Shown here: one piece after another, positions 37,733-49,153 of the stretch
Layout of the letters: each line of letters opens with the position of its first letter
Position numbering within the stretch: the first letter of the stretch is position 1
Translations under genes and position numbers: made by a program
The notes under the pieces: model-generated
Databases searched by the model: none
The model's input: only the letters and a program-made list of their open reading frames with translations
What the model was told of the DNA's origin: nothing
NCBI RefSeq assembly: GCF_000003195.3
Contig: NC_012872.2
Location: 3,968,001 to 4,032,000 of the forward strand
Origin: Sorghum bicolor
Lineage: Eukaryota > Streptophyta > Magnoliopsida > Poales > Poaceae
DNA: 64,000 bases
Direction of reading: 5' to 3'

Positions 37733-38568
37733 TATTCCTTTTTCTTTTTACCTTTGGATAGGGTAATGGTTTATGAGAATTTGGTCTCTTATTTAGGAGT
37801 TGTAGCATCTAATCAGCCGATCCACAGTGTGCAATGCGAGTGATCGTTTGTCCAATTGGAAAAAGGTTGCACCAGCTTGCAGCCTTGCACAAGGTAGTAA
37901 AATGTTACCGTCAATACATCAAGTGGGCTCACATGAGTCCCAACGAAATTGCCAAATGGTAGCACCTTTCAGCAAAAACGAAACGGGATGCATCCCAGGC
38001 ATAGTTATTATGATGAGTAGTGCTGATACGCCATCAAATCAAATCTTACAAATCATCAGACTACAATATGTTATTCCATAGAACTGTAGAGTGATGAGGG
38101 CAACATTCAGAACCTGTTTAGAACACAAACCAGAAATCATACAGGAAATTTTCAAAGAAATCAGTTCGATTTTGTAGTGAAAATGCAAGGGGAAAACATC
38201 TCACTTTCCAAACAGGTTTCAAAGTTAGTAGTCTATAGGAATAGAAGAGGTATATATAAGATGAAAGAAATCAGGCTGAGGATAGTGTAGCCACCGCAGT
38301 AATGCAAGAATTGGGACATGGGACTACAGGAGGTGCCGGAGTAGCCCTGATTGACCATGTTGTCCATGAAGTTTTCATTGGATTGAACAATTTAAAACAC
38401 AATTACACCACCGTTTTGCAACCACAAAGGCCTTTCATGAATTCTGAAATAAAACTCAGAAAGGCACTTCCCAGTCATAAATACCACAACTCAAAAAAGA
38501 AGTTTTATTGTGAGTCCAAAACGAACAAGGGGATATCAAACTCAGAGCACCCAAAATTTTATGCCCAT

Positions 38569-40665
38569 TTACCGCACGGGCTGCTGGTTGTAATGACTCT
38601 TCTCTTTCTTCTTGGCTGCTGCAAGCCTTGCGCTCCTCGCTGCGGCCTCGGCAGCGGCAATTTTGGCAGCTGTGTCCATCTCTTTGCTCGATTTCTTCTT
38701 CTTCATTGAAGCCATCTTCTTTAAGCGCTCCTTCACATCCACAGCAGTGGTATCTTCATCAGGTCCTGCACTGGCAGTCTCCTCTGACCCGTCAGCTGCT
38801 TCTTGTGTTTCTTTTCCCTCCTTTAAACTCTTGTCCTTCCTTTTCTTCTTCTTTGAGGTCTTGCTCTCCGAAGGGGCAGGAGCATCTTCCTTTTTCTCTG
38901 CATCACCAGTTTGGTTGGCACCTTTCTTCTCAGCTGCAAGAAAATATGGCATGAGAAAATTGAGTCCATACAAATAACAAAACCACACAAGAGAGCTATT
39001 GAGATCAGGCAGTTCTACTGGCAGCATGTATGATTCTTACCATCCTGTGCGGCGCTGCTCGAATTCCCAGAAAGTCCCAGCTCAGCCAATACTGCATCAA
39101 GTTCTGCTAGTTCCTTCTTTTTCAACTCCTTTTTAGACAGCTGCCTTTCTGTATCTTTGGGTGGCGCAGCCGGGGCTGCAGCTGTCTTGATAGCAGGCTC
39201 GACTGGGGCATCTTCCGCTTCATGCTCAGGTTCATCCTCAGCTCCATCATCAGCCTCATCATCAATGTCCTCATCATCACTCTCAATGTCCTGCAGCATA
39301 GACACAAGCAAATACATCTAAGAATACGATCAGAGGCTAACTATAAGGACAATCAGTGTTCCATCTCCCACAACATGAATAAATTATACTTCCACTTAAC
39401 AAAGTTCAATTTCAAAGCAAAATTTTTGACAGAAAACAAGTAGAACAATAACCAGAGTTTGCTATGACAGACAAGCAGCACCTGTCATGTATAACCATTT
39501 CCAAATCACTTGCTTAGCCAAGATATAGAAGTTGGAACAAGTCCCTGTCCAAGGTGCTTCTTTTCTTTTCTTTTTCTTTAGTAGGTGGTTTATCTCCAAT
39601 GGTATTAGTACAAACACATCTTGTAAAGAGCTTCACTGTAGCTCTCAATTGCATTATGCTCCTTTAGACCACAGCTAATTAGAACTGGAATCCTAAAGGT
39701 AGTGAAGAAACATCCATACACACAATGAGCCTCTTTAATTCGTTACTGTCAATATGTGAGATTATACAGTTACCCAGCATTCTCGCACCCGTTGCTGAAT
39801 CCATTAATTGCCAAAAAGGATAGTATGGGCTATATTGCGGATATGGGCATTAATACACCGATTTGCCAATTCTGCTTACGCGACGTAACTACACCGTGTC
39901 AGTTTGTCAGCTAAGCATATGCTGTAGAACACGACAATCCTTCTATCACCAAATCAAAGGACAAAGTTATTCACGTGGTATGCCTAGTCGCCTACAGCAA
40001 TTTGCAGCTGAAACTAAGCGTTTCAATACCTACACCAACAATTGATTGCCATATTGCACACACGAGACACGACACATGGCCAAGGGAAATAATTGTATCC
40101 GTTACCGACACCAATAAAACGGCACAATGCACACGTAAACCTAGAGAATTTTGCATGCCCTTACTCCACCGATTCCGCGCCAACTGTCAACTAACCAGTA
40201 CACATAGATTAAACAGCAGCGAACAGTCTGACGGTATAAGAACATTTCATAGGCGCATTCCACAACCAAATCACAAGGCATACAGGGAAGGTGGGGGAAA
40301 TAGACCTCCTGAAGGGCGGCGCGCACAGCATCCTCGACGTCCTCCTCCTCCTTGACGGGCTCGTCGGCGGTGCCCCAGACGGGGCGCGGCGGCGCGGTGG
40401 TGGCGAAGTAATCGTCGTCGTCGTCGTCCTCGACGTCCGCCCAGGACTTGGTGGTGAGCGGCGCGGGCGCCCAGAAGAGCTCCTTCTGCGGCGGCTCCTG
40501 CTGCTGCGCGGCGCCCTCGCCGCTCTTCTTCCTGGAGGACGACCCGGCCGCCTTGCCCTTGTCGCCCTTCTTCTTCTTCTTGAGGGACTCGAGCGCCGCG
40601 AACACGTTGCCGGTGTTGAGCTTCACCTCCTCCGCCGCTCCGCCCCGCCTCCCCCCTCCCACCAT
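38569..40665 (-). CDS. Uncharacterised Lys/Asp/Glu-rich protein, likely nuclear
   Basis: Three exons, 40665-40306, 39290-39041 and 38933-38569, close in phase to 324 residues. The N-terminus has LNTGNVFAALESLKKKKKG followed by a Ser/Lys linker and the motif ELFWAPAPLTTKSWADVEDD, running into an Asp tract and PPRPVWG. The middle is acidic (DIESDDEDIDDEADDGAEDE) with a Lys/Glu coiled-coil-like stretch (SKKELKKKELAELDAVLAEL). The C-terminus alternates KKKKRKDK basic clusters with Ala/Lys helix (DTAAKIAAAEAAARSARLAA). The composition resembles nucleolar or RNA-associated chaperone-like proteins, but I recognise no named domain and assign no function. The 5' flank is GC-rich, as in its neighbours. 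Confidence 0.88.
39302..40305. other. Intron 1 of the Lys/Asp/Glu-rich protein gene
   Basis: This is a roughly 1-kb GT-AG intron (39291-40305). It is AT-rich and contains no recognisable element or coding sequence. Confidence 0.7.
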
Positions 40666-42025
40666 GCTCCCCGACCGCCGCGGTGGACCCCGGCGAGACG
40701 ACCCGAGCGAACCGCGAACCCGAATCTGAATCTGCCCCCGCCCGCCGATCTGCGTGGACGAATCGGCGCGGAGGGGTCCTCGCCGCCGGGGGATCGGGCT
40801 TGGATTGGGATTCGGGTAGGGATGGAGGCGCGGTTGCTAGGGTTTTGAGATGGGTGGAGGCTGGAGACGGAGGGGGACGCGTGCCGCAGCCTTCTCCTGG
40901 CGTTTGTTTAAGCAGCGGCGCAACGCAGAGACGAGACGAGACGAGAGAGAGAGGCACGGTGGTTTGCTTTGCTGCCGTGCTTTGCTACCTATCGCTAGCT
41001 GTAATTCTATCCACCCGCACCAGCACTACGCATTGCCAGACTGCACACGCCACGCGCTGTGGTGCGGGTGCCGTGCCACGGCTGCCTTGCCTGTCGTCCA
41101 GTCGTCCTCCCGCGCCTGATGTGGGACGTCACAGAGAACTCGCCTGAATCCTGATGCCCTGAGCTTACATTTTGCGCACTCGCAGAGAACTCGCCTGCGG
41201 CCTGAGCATGGAACGTTTGGATGCAGGGACTAGAGCTCATCCGGTATCACACGGTGTTTCATATGAGATGTTTAGATACTAAAAATAAAATAAAAGGATA
41301 AATTTTATTAAACTGAATTAATTTATCGTTAGCACATGTTTATAGTAGTACAACATCGTTAAATTATAGACTAATTATGCTTTAAAAAAATCGTCTCAAC
41401 TAAAGTTTAGACGCATCACCGCCAGCCATAATATCAGATTCATGTCGTCATTTTTTTTCTTAACCGTACTAAAAGCGCAAGAAAAACTGTAGATGAAACA
41501 AAAATAAAACTCTAAAGCGCAAAAGAGGCATCATCCATGATGTCAGGACTCTAAGCGCAAAAGAGGCATCATCCATCATGTTTATAGACAGATATAAGGG
41601 ATACCCTACCTCAAAATTAGCTTAGACGTGACAGATATCCTATCTGAAAATTAGCGTATGAAAACAGGAGAAACAGCATATATCAGGAACAATCAGAATA
41701 GCATGTGAAAGAAGTGGCAGGGCAGACTCCCGTATAGCGATCTGACAATGACGAGAAGCGGTCTTGTAACACTGCTACCACCTTCCTAATACTATTACTG
41801 TTTTAGCGAATTGTTACATTATAAATATTCAAATATATAGTGGAGATATTACCAACCAAGAGTAACATATAAGTACTGGAACTCCTCCCAATTTACATGA
41901 CCACAAAAGGGTGAACGATTGCTTATCATCCAGGGTGAAAATTGTGTACACGGTGTAGTATGAGTAAAAATAAAAGAATACTACGCATAACAGCCAGAGC
42001 ATCTCGGGCAGAATGATGCAGAAGA
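40666..42025. other. Intergenic region with a degenerate MITE and a 40-bp repeat
   Basis: 40666-40960 is the GC-rich leader of the neighbouring gene. About 41205-41412 is a degenerate copy of the GGGTGTTTGG-type MITE (GTTTGGATGCAGGGACTAGA; TAAATTATAGACTAATTATG). Two direct copies of CTCTAAGCGCAAAAGAGGCA-type sequence lie about 40 bp apart near 41510-41580. The 3' UTR of the SNARE gene probably occupies the last few hundred bases. No gene is seen. Confidence 0.5.
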
Positions 42026-45000
42026 TCAAGCGACGAAGAATATGAAGATCATGAGGAACACCATCAGCACAAAGAATATCTTCATCATCAGCCACCTGTT
42101 GGATGAAATGCTGTTGAGGTACTTCAGGAGCTGGCCCTGTGCTCCCTCCACGTTAGTCAGTGTGTCATCCATGTTATCGTCAATTCTGTCATGGACAACA
42201 CGGCAATTAATACAAGATAGCCAATAGGGCACATCAATGCCACACCATGCAATACAATAGGAGCAGTACGGACTGATAATACAGGATCTGTTTGGGGGTA
42301 AGGTCCAAGAAGATATATGCTTCTACCAATGCCAAACTTATCACGGATGCCACGAGATTCTAATCAGCAAGGTACAAAAGTTGGTTCATTTTTTCCCTGA
42401 TCATAATTTGGTACATAGTGTACGGTTTAAAGGCTCCTTGACCATGCTAATGCCAGTGTCATGGTACTGTTCACGTGCCCAAGGACAGGCCTTGACCCTT
42501 AACAACCGTATCCACCTTCCTAATGGACCATACCTTACTTTTCTAACTAAATAGATAAAAGCCCAAGAATAATAGATAGGATACCAGTTAACTTAACCTT
42601 ATCCTCATAATCTAATTACTTATTAAGAAACATAGAAATTCCAAACCCTATCTAACTTTAATGCTTGCACTAGGCGCTGTTCAAGTGCCAGTATCAGTGC
42701 CTGCTTACAACCAAGCAGCCAGCAAATTCTCAAATTCATTGTCAACATTTCAGACAATGTTCATCTTTGATAAGGCCATAAATTCTCTTTAGGTGAGGTC
42801 ATGATATGTTAACACCAATGCTCACCTTCAACATATTAACACTCAAAAAATGAAGATATGGATCTAAGTTCAAGTGAGTTTTTATTTCATGGACAACAAA
42901 TGGAATAGAATTTGGATGAGGAAGTTCACCTGATTGCTAGCTCTCCCTGTTGAGAAACCATGGTTGCTAATTGTGTAAATATGTTGCTCAGCTCATGGAT
43001 TGTTGATTCCACATTTTGAAGAGCCTCAGCTCTGCTCTGCATATAACTGTCCTGCTGTACAGCCAATTGCTGCTGCTGTGCAAAAGGCTGAGATGATGAT
43101 GATGATGCCCCATGGTCTCCATTAGTCTTTTTCCTGGTGAATGGGAGCACAAATTTAAGAACAGAACTCTAAAAGCACACAAACAATGGTTTGCATGGCC
43201 AAGCAACAGATGCATTCTGCCAAAAAGTGTTGGTCTAGCCAATTTATATAAAATAACTTCAGGGCAACCATAGAGATAACAAATAAAAAAGATTAGCTTA
43301 TTCCAATATGTACATGTGTGCCAGCATTCATGACCTCAAATGACAATAAAGACAGAAATGTGAACTCAAATGAACCAACCTGCGTCCGCCTAAGCAGCAT
43401 ATGTGTATCGGTATCGGAAGGATATGGATACATGGATACGGCAATTTTCTAAAAAAAACCAATACGCAGATATGTTTTACTATTTAAAATTTAAAATAAA
43501 AAAAATATAGTAGTCTCAAATTTAGGAAACTAATAGAAGGCAATTCAGGCTCACGTCAAGTTCCTATATTCCTCATAAAGTATTGGACAATACTTATCGC
43601 CATAAAGTATCTCCTCCACCAGTTCTAGGCTTCTCCAGAATGGCTGCAGATCCTACGCTAGCACTAGCATTTAGCACTACTCATATTTGGAGACGCCATC
43701 TGCTGTGCATACAAGCAATCAAGCAGTCACGAACTGCGGAAATAGAATAGATCGAGAATGGGAAGAGGAAGAAGTGGGGAGCACAGAAATCAAGCAACAA
43801 GACGAACTGAAGAAAAGAAAAAGATCGAGAACGGGGAAGGGGATGAAATCACAGGAGTTCGCTGAAGCCTTGATCCATGTCGCAGAGGCAGAAACTCGTC
43901 ACTTGTGGCCAGCGAGCGTGTCACCTGGAGGCGACGCGAGGTGCGGGCGTCGAAGGCTAGGGCATCGGGGGCCTCGGGGCAGAGGGAGATGAGGGAGCTT
44001 CTTGTTGGGCTGGGCCGTATCAGCGAGGCAGATACATGTCGGCACACATATCCAATATTCACGAAAAATGGAAAAATCGGATACTCAGACAGTACGTATC
44101 GGCAGCGTATCCAACGCATATCCGTAGCCGATACGTATCCAATACGAGGCCCCAGCCACGTATCCGTGTAACGTAGGTGTCCGCATGGTAAATAACAAAT
44201 TTCATGAGTAAGCATTGAGTTGAGGTTGTTCCATCAAACTAGTAACCTAGAAAATACCCAAACAAGCAGTGCAACAAACAGTACATAACATTGAATTATG
44301 TGAATGTTGATGTACTTGGTCAGACATGAGGAATTTTGTGGAACAGTACCTCGTTTGTACCACATTACTTACATGATAGCAGACAACTAAGGTGATTTTG
44401 AATAGACTAAAGCAAGTGAGATGTTAGCAGTCCAATGCCCAACATACAGCTAGCATAGAATGTGAATGACAAAACTAAGGTGATTTTTGAAGGGCTGCTG
44501 ACAGGTGAAAGTACAAATTCATCAAGTTTTGCATGTGTAACAGTACCTCTGGAATAATGGGGTAGATGCAGAGTCGCTGGCCCATGGTGCTGGGGGCACA
44601 GAGGACTCTGATGGATCCCTAGCAACAAGGGGTCGTTGGCGGATGAATGGATTTGACGCATCGTTTGCAGCTGATGATGAGAACATTTGCCTTCTATTTT
44701 CATGAACCTTCAAATTCTGCACATCAAGGGAAGAAAGGTTTTAAGCAACCATCTGTGCTGAAGACTTTACAAGGGAGGAAAGGAGCACTATTATCGAGGA
44801 AACAAACGATTTTATCTGACCTCTGTTCGCATGGTAAGAACTTCTTTAAATTCTTTTGTTGCACTCATCAAACGATTTTTAAGGTTGTCCACAATTGTAG
44901 TGGAATGATTTGTTGTGTCCTTGGAGAGACTGCCACTCTCATTTTGTGAATTGCAGATAGCTTGTAGGTCTACAACAGCAGTATTCAAAGCCGTGATATC

Positions 45001-46499
45001 CTTCTTGATAACTGCAGTCAACTCTTGAATCTCCACTGTGGGGTCATCAAAAACAGATGTTCTCTTTGCCACTACAAACATTCATTTTATAATATCAGTT
45101 CCATAGAATAGCACAATCTTTATAAGTGCATAATATTTGAGTGTTCACAATAAGAGATTCATAGAGTCATGTGATCATATCATTGATGAGGCTTTGTCAT
45201 AATACATCACAAATGCCACTGGAACTAATGAACAAAATTAGATCTTATGTCAGAATGCCATAGACTATATGATTAAGGACTTAGTAAAATGTGAATTCAT
45301 AATGTCAGGTTCAACTGGCACATCAAGGAACATAAATCCATAAGCAAAAAGTGGCAACAAGCAAATACACATTTTGCCAAGGAAAATTGCAAAGTTGAAG
45401 ATTTCGCAGCCTACCCTAGTTCTTTGCATTACAAGTGGAAGGCCAGAGTAGTTAAATCATTTAGAATGGACACCTATTTAGACAATGCCTGGATAAGTAG
45501 GAAGTCCAGCCATGTAAGCTATTGGCAAACCAAAGCTAATGCTCACTGACGTGATCTGGTGCAGATAAATAACATTCATCTTCAATTTGAATTTGAAAAA
45601 AAAATAGTGGCCCAAATCTCCATATTTCCTCAAACATGCTCTTCAACACCGTTAAGCACAAGGTTTGATACATGAAAGCATTAAAACACGGCGTAATAAA
45701 GCGCTAGTAACAAATCAGCATCAAATCAGATCTGACGCTATCAGAACAGCACCAACCATCAAGTAACTAAAAAATATTTGAGAAGATATGATGTCAATCC
45801 GTGCCTTGCCCAGACTATGGTTCATGTTTGATACACTTACAGCCACATTACAAGCATGCAACATTCACTGAAGCATCTAAAGTAGCAAGCCGATAGGCAG
45901 AATAGTTTATCTTAGCTCGTTTTGGCCGATTAAGGTGCTAATGAACTGCTAATGGCATCACTGAAACCATCAAAACAGAAGCACATCACACTGTAGTCTC
46001 AATCTGAATATAGCAGAAAATATCCGGTTAAACAGAATGCAAACAGTACGGAACAAAAGTGCCATGATATTCCCAAGTTAACCACAAGCACAAGCACCTA
46101 GCAATCACTGCCTACAGAGTAAATCTCTACCCAAGCATCCTACACACGACGAGAGTCCCGAGATCTCGCCGCCAATACGATGGCTAGCAGTTCAGCTAAT
46201 CTGAAGCAACGCGCGAGAGACGAATCCAGAAGCACGGGAAGGAATAGGACGGAGGCCATACATTTGGCAAGGCGGCTTAGCTTCTGGGAGGTCTGGTGGA
46301 TCCCGAGCCCGATCTTGGACGCGCGGTTGTTGAACTCCGAGCGAGCCGACGTGGCCGCCATCAACCCATCGAGGGGCCCGGTAGAGCTGCTGCTCGCCGC
46401 CGCGGGGGCCGACGACTGGCGGCGCGCGCTCTCGACGGCGGCGCGGAACTCGTTGGTGCGGTCACGGAACGACGCCTGCGCGGGCCGCGTCGGGTTCAT
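42026..46499 (-). CDS. SYP32: Golgi Qa-SNARE of the SYP3 / Sed5 (syntaxin 5) group
   Basis: Five exons, 46499-46262, 45071-44821, 44716-44547, 43133-42930 and 42185-42026, close in phase to 340 residues. The N-terminal RDRTNEF (residues 12-18) is the Sed5/syntaxin 5 N-peptide that binds Sly1. The Habc region follows (RLAKLAKRTSVFDDPTVEI). The SNARE helix includes TIHELSNIFTQLATMVSQQG with the zero-layer Gln at about 282 and continues through IDDNMDDTLTNVEGAQGQLL. A single C-terminal anchor spans 319-340 (WLMMKIFFVLMVFLMIFIFF). The protein should act in ER-to-Golgi and intra-Golgi membrane fusion. SYP31 versus SYP32 cannot be decided with certainty; the length and SNARE region look like SYP32. 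Intron 3 carries an insertion at 43381-44188. Confidence 0.95.
43381..44188. mobile_element. Non-autonomous inverted-repeat element in SYP32 intron 3
   Basis: The ends read TGCGTCCGCCTAAGCAGCAT and, from the other side, TGCGGACACCTACGTTACAC. Just inside, many short GTATCGG, GGATACG and CGTATCC motifs occur in inverted arrangement. The centre (43850-44010) is GC-rich and codes for nothing recognisable. It looks like a MULE- or hAT-type derivative, but the superfamily is uncertain. Confidence 0.6.
45072..46261. other. SYP32 intron 1
   Basis: This is a 1.19-kb GT-AG intron that interrupts a codon after one base (phase 1). It is AT-rich, and I see no transposon ends or coding sequence in it. Confidence 0.75.
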
Positions 46500-46911
46500 G
46501 GCGGCCCCCGGCGATGGATCTGCACGTGGATCTGGATCTCTATCTCGCTCTCGCTCTCGGACTCGGTGGCGGTGGGTGGGAGGGGACGAGGGGCGGGGGA
46601 GGAGCACGCCAACGAGGGAGATGAGCGCACGGGCAGTTGGGGAATTGATCGAGCTGGAATAGAAAGTGGGGGGTGATTTGTTGATTGTTGTCAGAGATTT
46701 ACAGCAGTGTTTTGCTTCGCGACGAGGGTGAACCTACGCGGAGAGGGGACGCCCCCGGTCGAATATCTTCTCTGCTCGTAAAAAGAACCAGGGTTTTTTT
46801 TATTTATTTAGGTCATTATAATTCTTTGAGATTTTTTACGGTGCTTGGGAGGAACCGGTGGTTCCTCCTGTTAACCTTCTTTGCGGCGGGTGTTAATAAA
46901 AAGTTATAATT

Positions 46912-47701
46912 AAGGGTAGTTTAGTATTTTGCCTAATGTACTGATTCTCAGCTTCTAAATCCAATTCCACGAACTGCTTCGTGTCGTGCTTCGCGAGATC
47001 TACGATGTCTCCCAGCTCGTCGCCAATCGAGATCTACGATGCCTACAGCTGAAGTTACAGCTGCCGCTGACCTTGGATGCGCACACACCGCTGCACCTCC
47101 AGGCCTGGAGCAGCTGCCGCCGGAGCTGGACCAGAGAGCTTGCACACTGGTCAGGCCTCACGTGCTATGAGAGGGAGGGAGGTCACTGGTGTGCAGCGCC
47201 TCGCAGGTCACCGGCTCGCCGCGCCGCCTCGCTGCAAATCACGAGGGTGGGCTACTGCCTCACCAGCTCTTTAGGACGTCGCTCACCGGTCAGCTCCGCG
47301 CACTAGGAGAAGGATGCAGGTGTGGGGCTTGCCCACTGGGGCCGCGCGCCACTGAGATCTCGTGTCACCGCCAGCCACCGAGGGCCGCGCACAGGGCTGG
47401 GCGTCGCCGAGCCCCGAAGGGAGGTGCCGGGCCTGCCCACCAGGGGCCGCGCGCCGCCGAGCCCCGACGCCAGCCAGCAGCCACCGGGGGGCACACGCCG
47501 GTGAGATTTCGCGCCGCCGCCAGCCACCGAGGGCCGCCGCTCAAGAAGACGATAAGAGAGACAAAGATCGGTGCAGATTTGAGAAGCAGCTCCTGTTTGT
47601 GTGCAAATGAGAAGCAGCTTCTATTCCAGTGCTGACGAGAAGTGGACTTCATTTTCTGATTCAAAGAAAATAGGAGATGTAAAAATACTGTTATACCCTT
47701 T
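46912..47701. mobile_element. GC-rich element with short inverted ends (Pack-type candidate)
   Basis: AAGGGTAGTTTAGTATTTT at 46912 is mirrored at 47680-47701 by AAAAATACTGTTATACCCTT. Between them, 46950-47640 is strongly GC-rich inside AT-rich surroundings. The part at 47340-47540 has repeated GCCACCGAGGGCCGC and GCCGAGCCCCGA motifs. Open frames exist on both strands but show no known domain. A Pack-MULE or similar element carrying unidentified GC-rich DNA is the best guess. Confidence 0.45.
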
Positions 47702-48047
47702 TTGTTTATTTATAAACTAGTTCCGGGTCCACTTATTCTTTGGTTCCGGTCCACAACTTAAGTTCCTTTCATCTGGTTCTTTCTGTTTTTAAACCATCGG
47801 ATCTAAGCAAACGGATGGTTCCCATTTATTCCAAGCATAGTAAAATTTCTCTAATTCTTTAAGTTTTGACATATGTCATTATAATTCGTTTATTTGAAAA
47901 TCTATCATTATGATCTGAGTTAAACACACCGGCGGTACTTTAACTTGTGCGCCTGTGTCACCTATGTCCATAAACTTACAAACTCGAAATTTGGCTCCCT
48001 AAACTTGCTTAGTCGTGCACTGAAGGTCCATATCTCTTCATATACGT

Positions 48048-48413
48048 CTTGTTCGTTTCATCGTTTGGCTAATAAACTATGGCAGAAAGTATCGTTGACT
48101 GATTTGTTGTGAGAGAAAAATACTAGTGAATGGCTCGCTGATACGGCTGATAAGCTGAGGCCGTGTTTAGTTGGTGAAAGAAAAAAAATTTCGCGACATT
48201 GTAGCACTTTCGTTTATTTGTGGTAATTATTGTCTAACCATGGACTAACTAGACTCAAAAAACTCGTCTCGTAAAATTTGACTAAATTGTGTAGTTAGTT
48301 TTAATTTTCGTCTATATTTAATACTTTATGCATGCGTCTAAAGATTCGATGTGATGAGGAATCTTTTAGGTTTTGAGGTGGAAGTAAACAAGGACCGAAG
48401 CTAACAAGGCCAT
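48048..48413. mobile_element. Middle-layer insertion in the MULE-like left arm
   Basis: It runs from about GTCTTGTTCGTTTCATCG to GCTAACAAGGCC and itself contains the MITE at 48159-48396. Boundaries are estimated from where the outer inverted repeat breaks off and resumes. Confidence 0.5.
48159..48396. mobile_element. GGCCTTGTTTAGTTC-family MITE, innermost layer
   Basis: The ends are GGCCGTGTTTAGTTGG and AGTAAACAAGGACC. The family core is intact (ACATTGTAGCACTTTCG, TAATACTTTATGCATGCG, AAAGATTCGATGTGATG). Confidence 0.85.
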
Positions 48414-49153
48414 AGTTGTTGACTAAGATAAAATTTTATAAAAAAACATTCTAGCATAGTTATTTTCTTGGTCGTGCGCCCTGGGTTCGTCCACCTGCAC
48501 CTAAAATCTCTCCGGTAGGGCTAAGATGAACCAATGTGCATTCGCCTACATTCTCCATTTCACTGTTGTGGATGGGGCTTCAACTATATGATACCTTGTC
48601 GTGGACAGCTTTAACTCCTTGATTTTGTAACCCACGGTGGAGCTTTACTGTTGGACGATGCCTGAGATCTCTTGGTGGCGTACAACGTCATCGGAGAGAG
48701 CACCTCCAGCTTCGGTTGCACGTCGAGCGAGGAGTCCGCACCATTGATAGACCATCCTTCCCATGTCGTTCTACCAGGCTTCGCTGTTTTGACTACCACG
48801 ACATCTCTATCTTTCACCAACAACCATGACACCGTGATCCACATGGCCATGACTTCGCTGAGCACCACTCTTGTTGTGCCAAGATACACGGCGGGCTGGT
48901 ATACATGTGCGGTGGGAGCGTAGCGGGCCAGCCTTGGAGCAATACGTGGATGCTGGCGTTGGTGAAGGAGTGCTGGAGGTAGTAAGATACTATAGAGGGT
49001 GATTTTGTAAAATTTTATCCTAGTCAACGTCCTCGAGTATGGACCTCCGGAACATGACTAAACAAGTTCAGGGAGATAGAATTCAAGTTTACAAGTTAGT
49101 GGACCTAAGTGACATAGACACAGAAGTTAAAAGGTCGTCAGTATATTTAACTC

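Larger units (their letters stand above)
47917..49153. mobile_element. Long-TIR (MULE-like) element with nested insertions
   Basis: The left arm starting GAGTTAAACACACCGGCGGT and the right arm read inward as GAGTTAAATATACTGACGAC match over more than 80 bp. Both continue through TTTAACTT, TGTGTC, ATGTCAC, GTCCA and TCCCT-AACTTG-TTAGTC. After an interruption the match resumes with GTTGACTAAGATAAAATTTTA against GTTGACTAGGATAAAATTTTA. The left arm is split at about 48048-48413 by younger insertions. Flanks (TTATGATCT, TTATAATTT) may be a decayed 9-bp duplication. The core 48450-48998 codes for nothing recognised. Confidence 0.7.
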
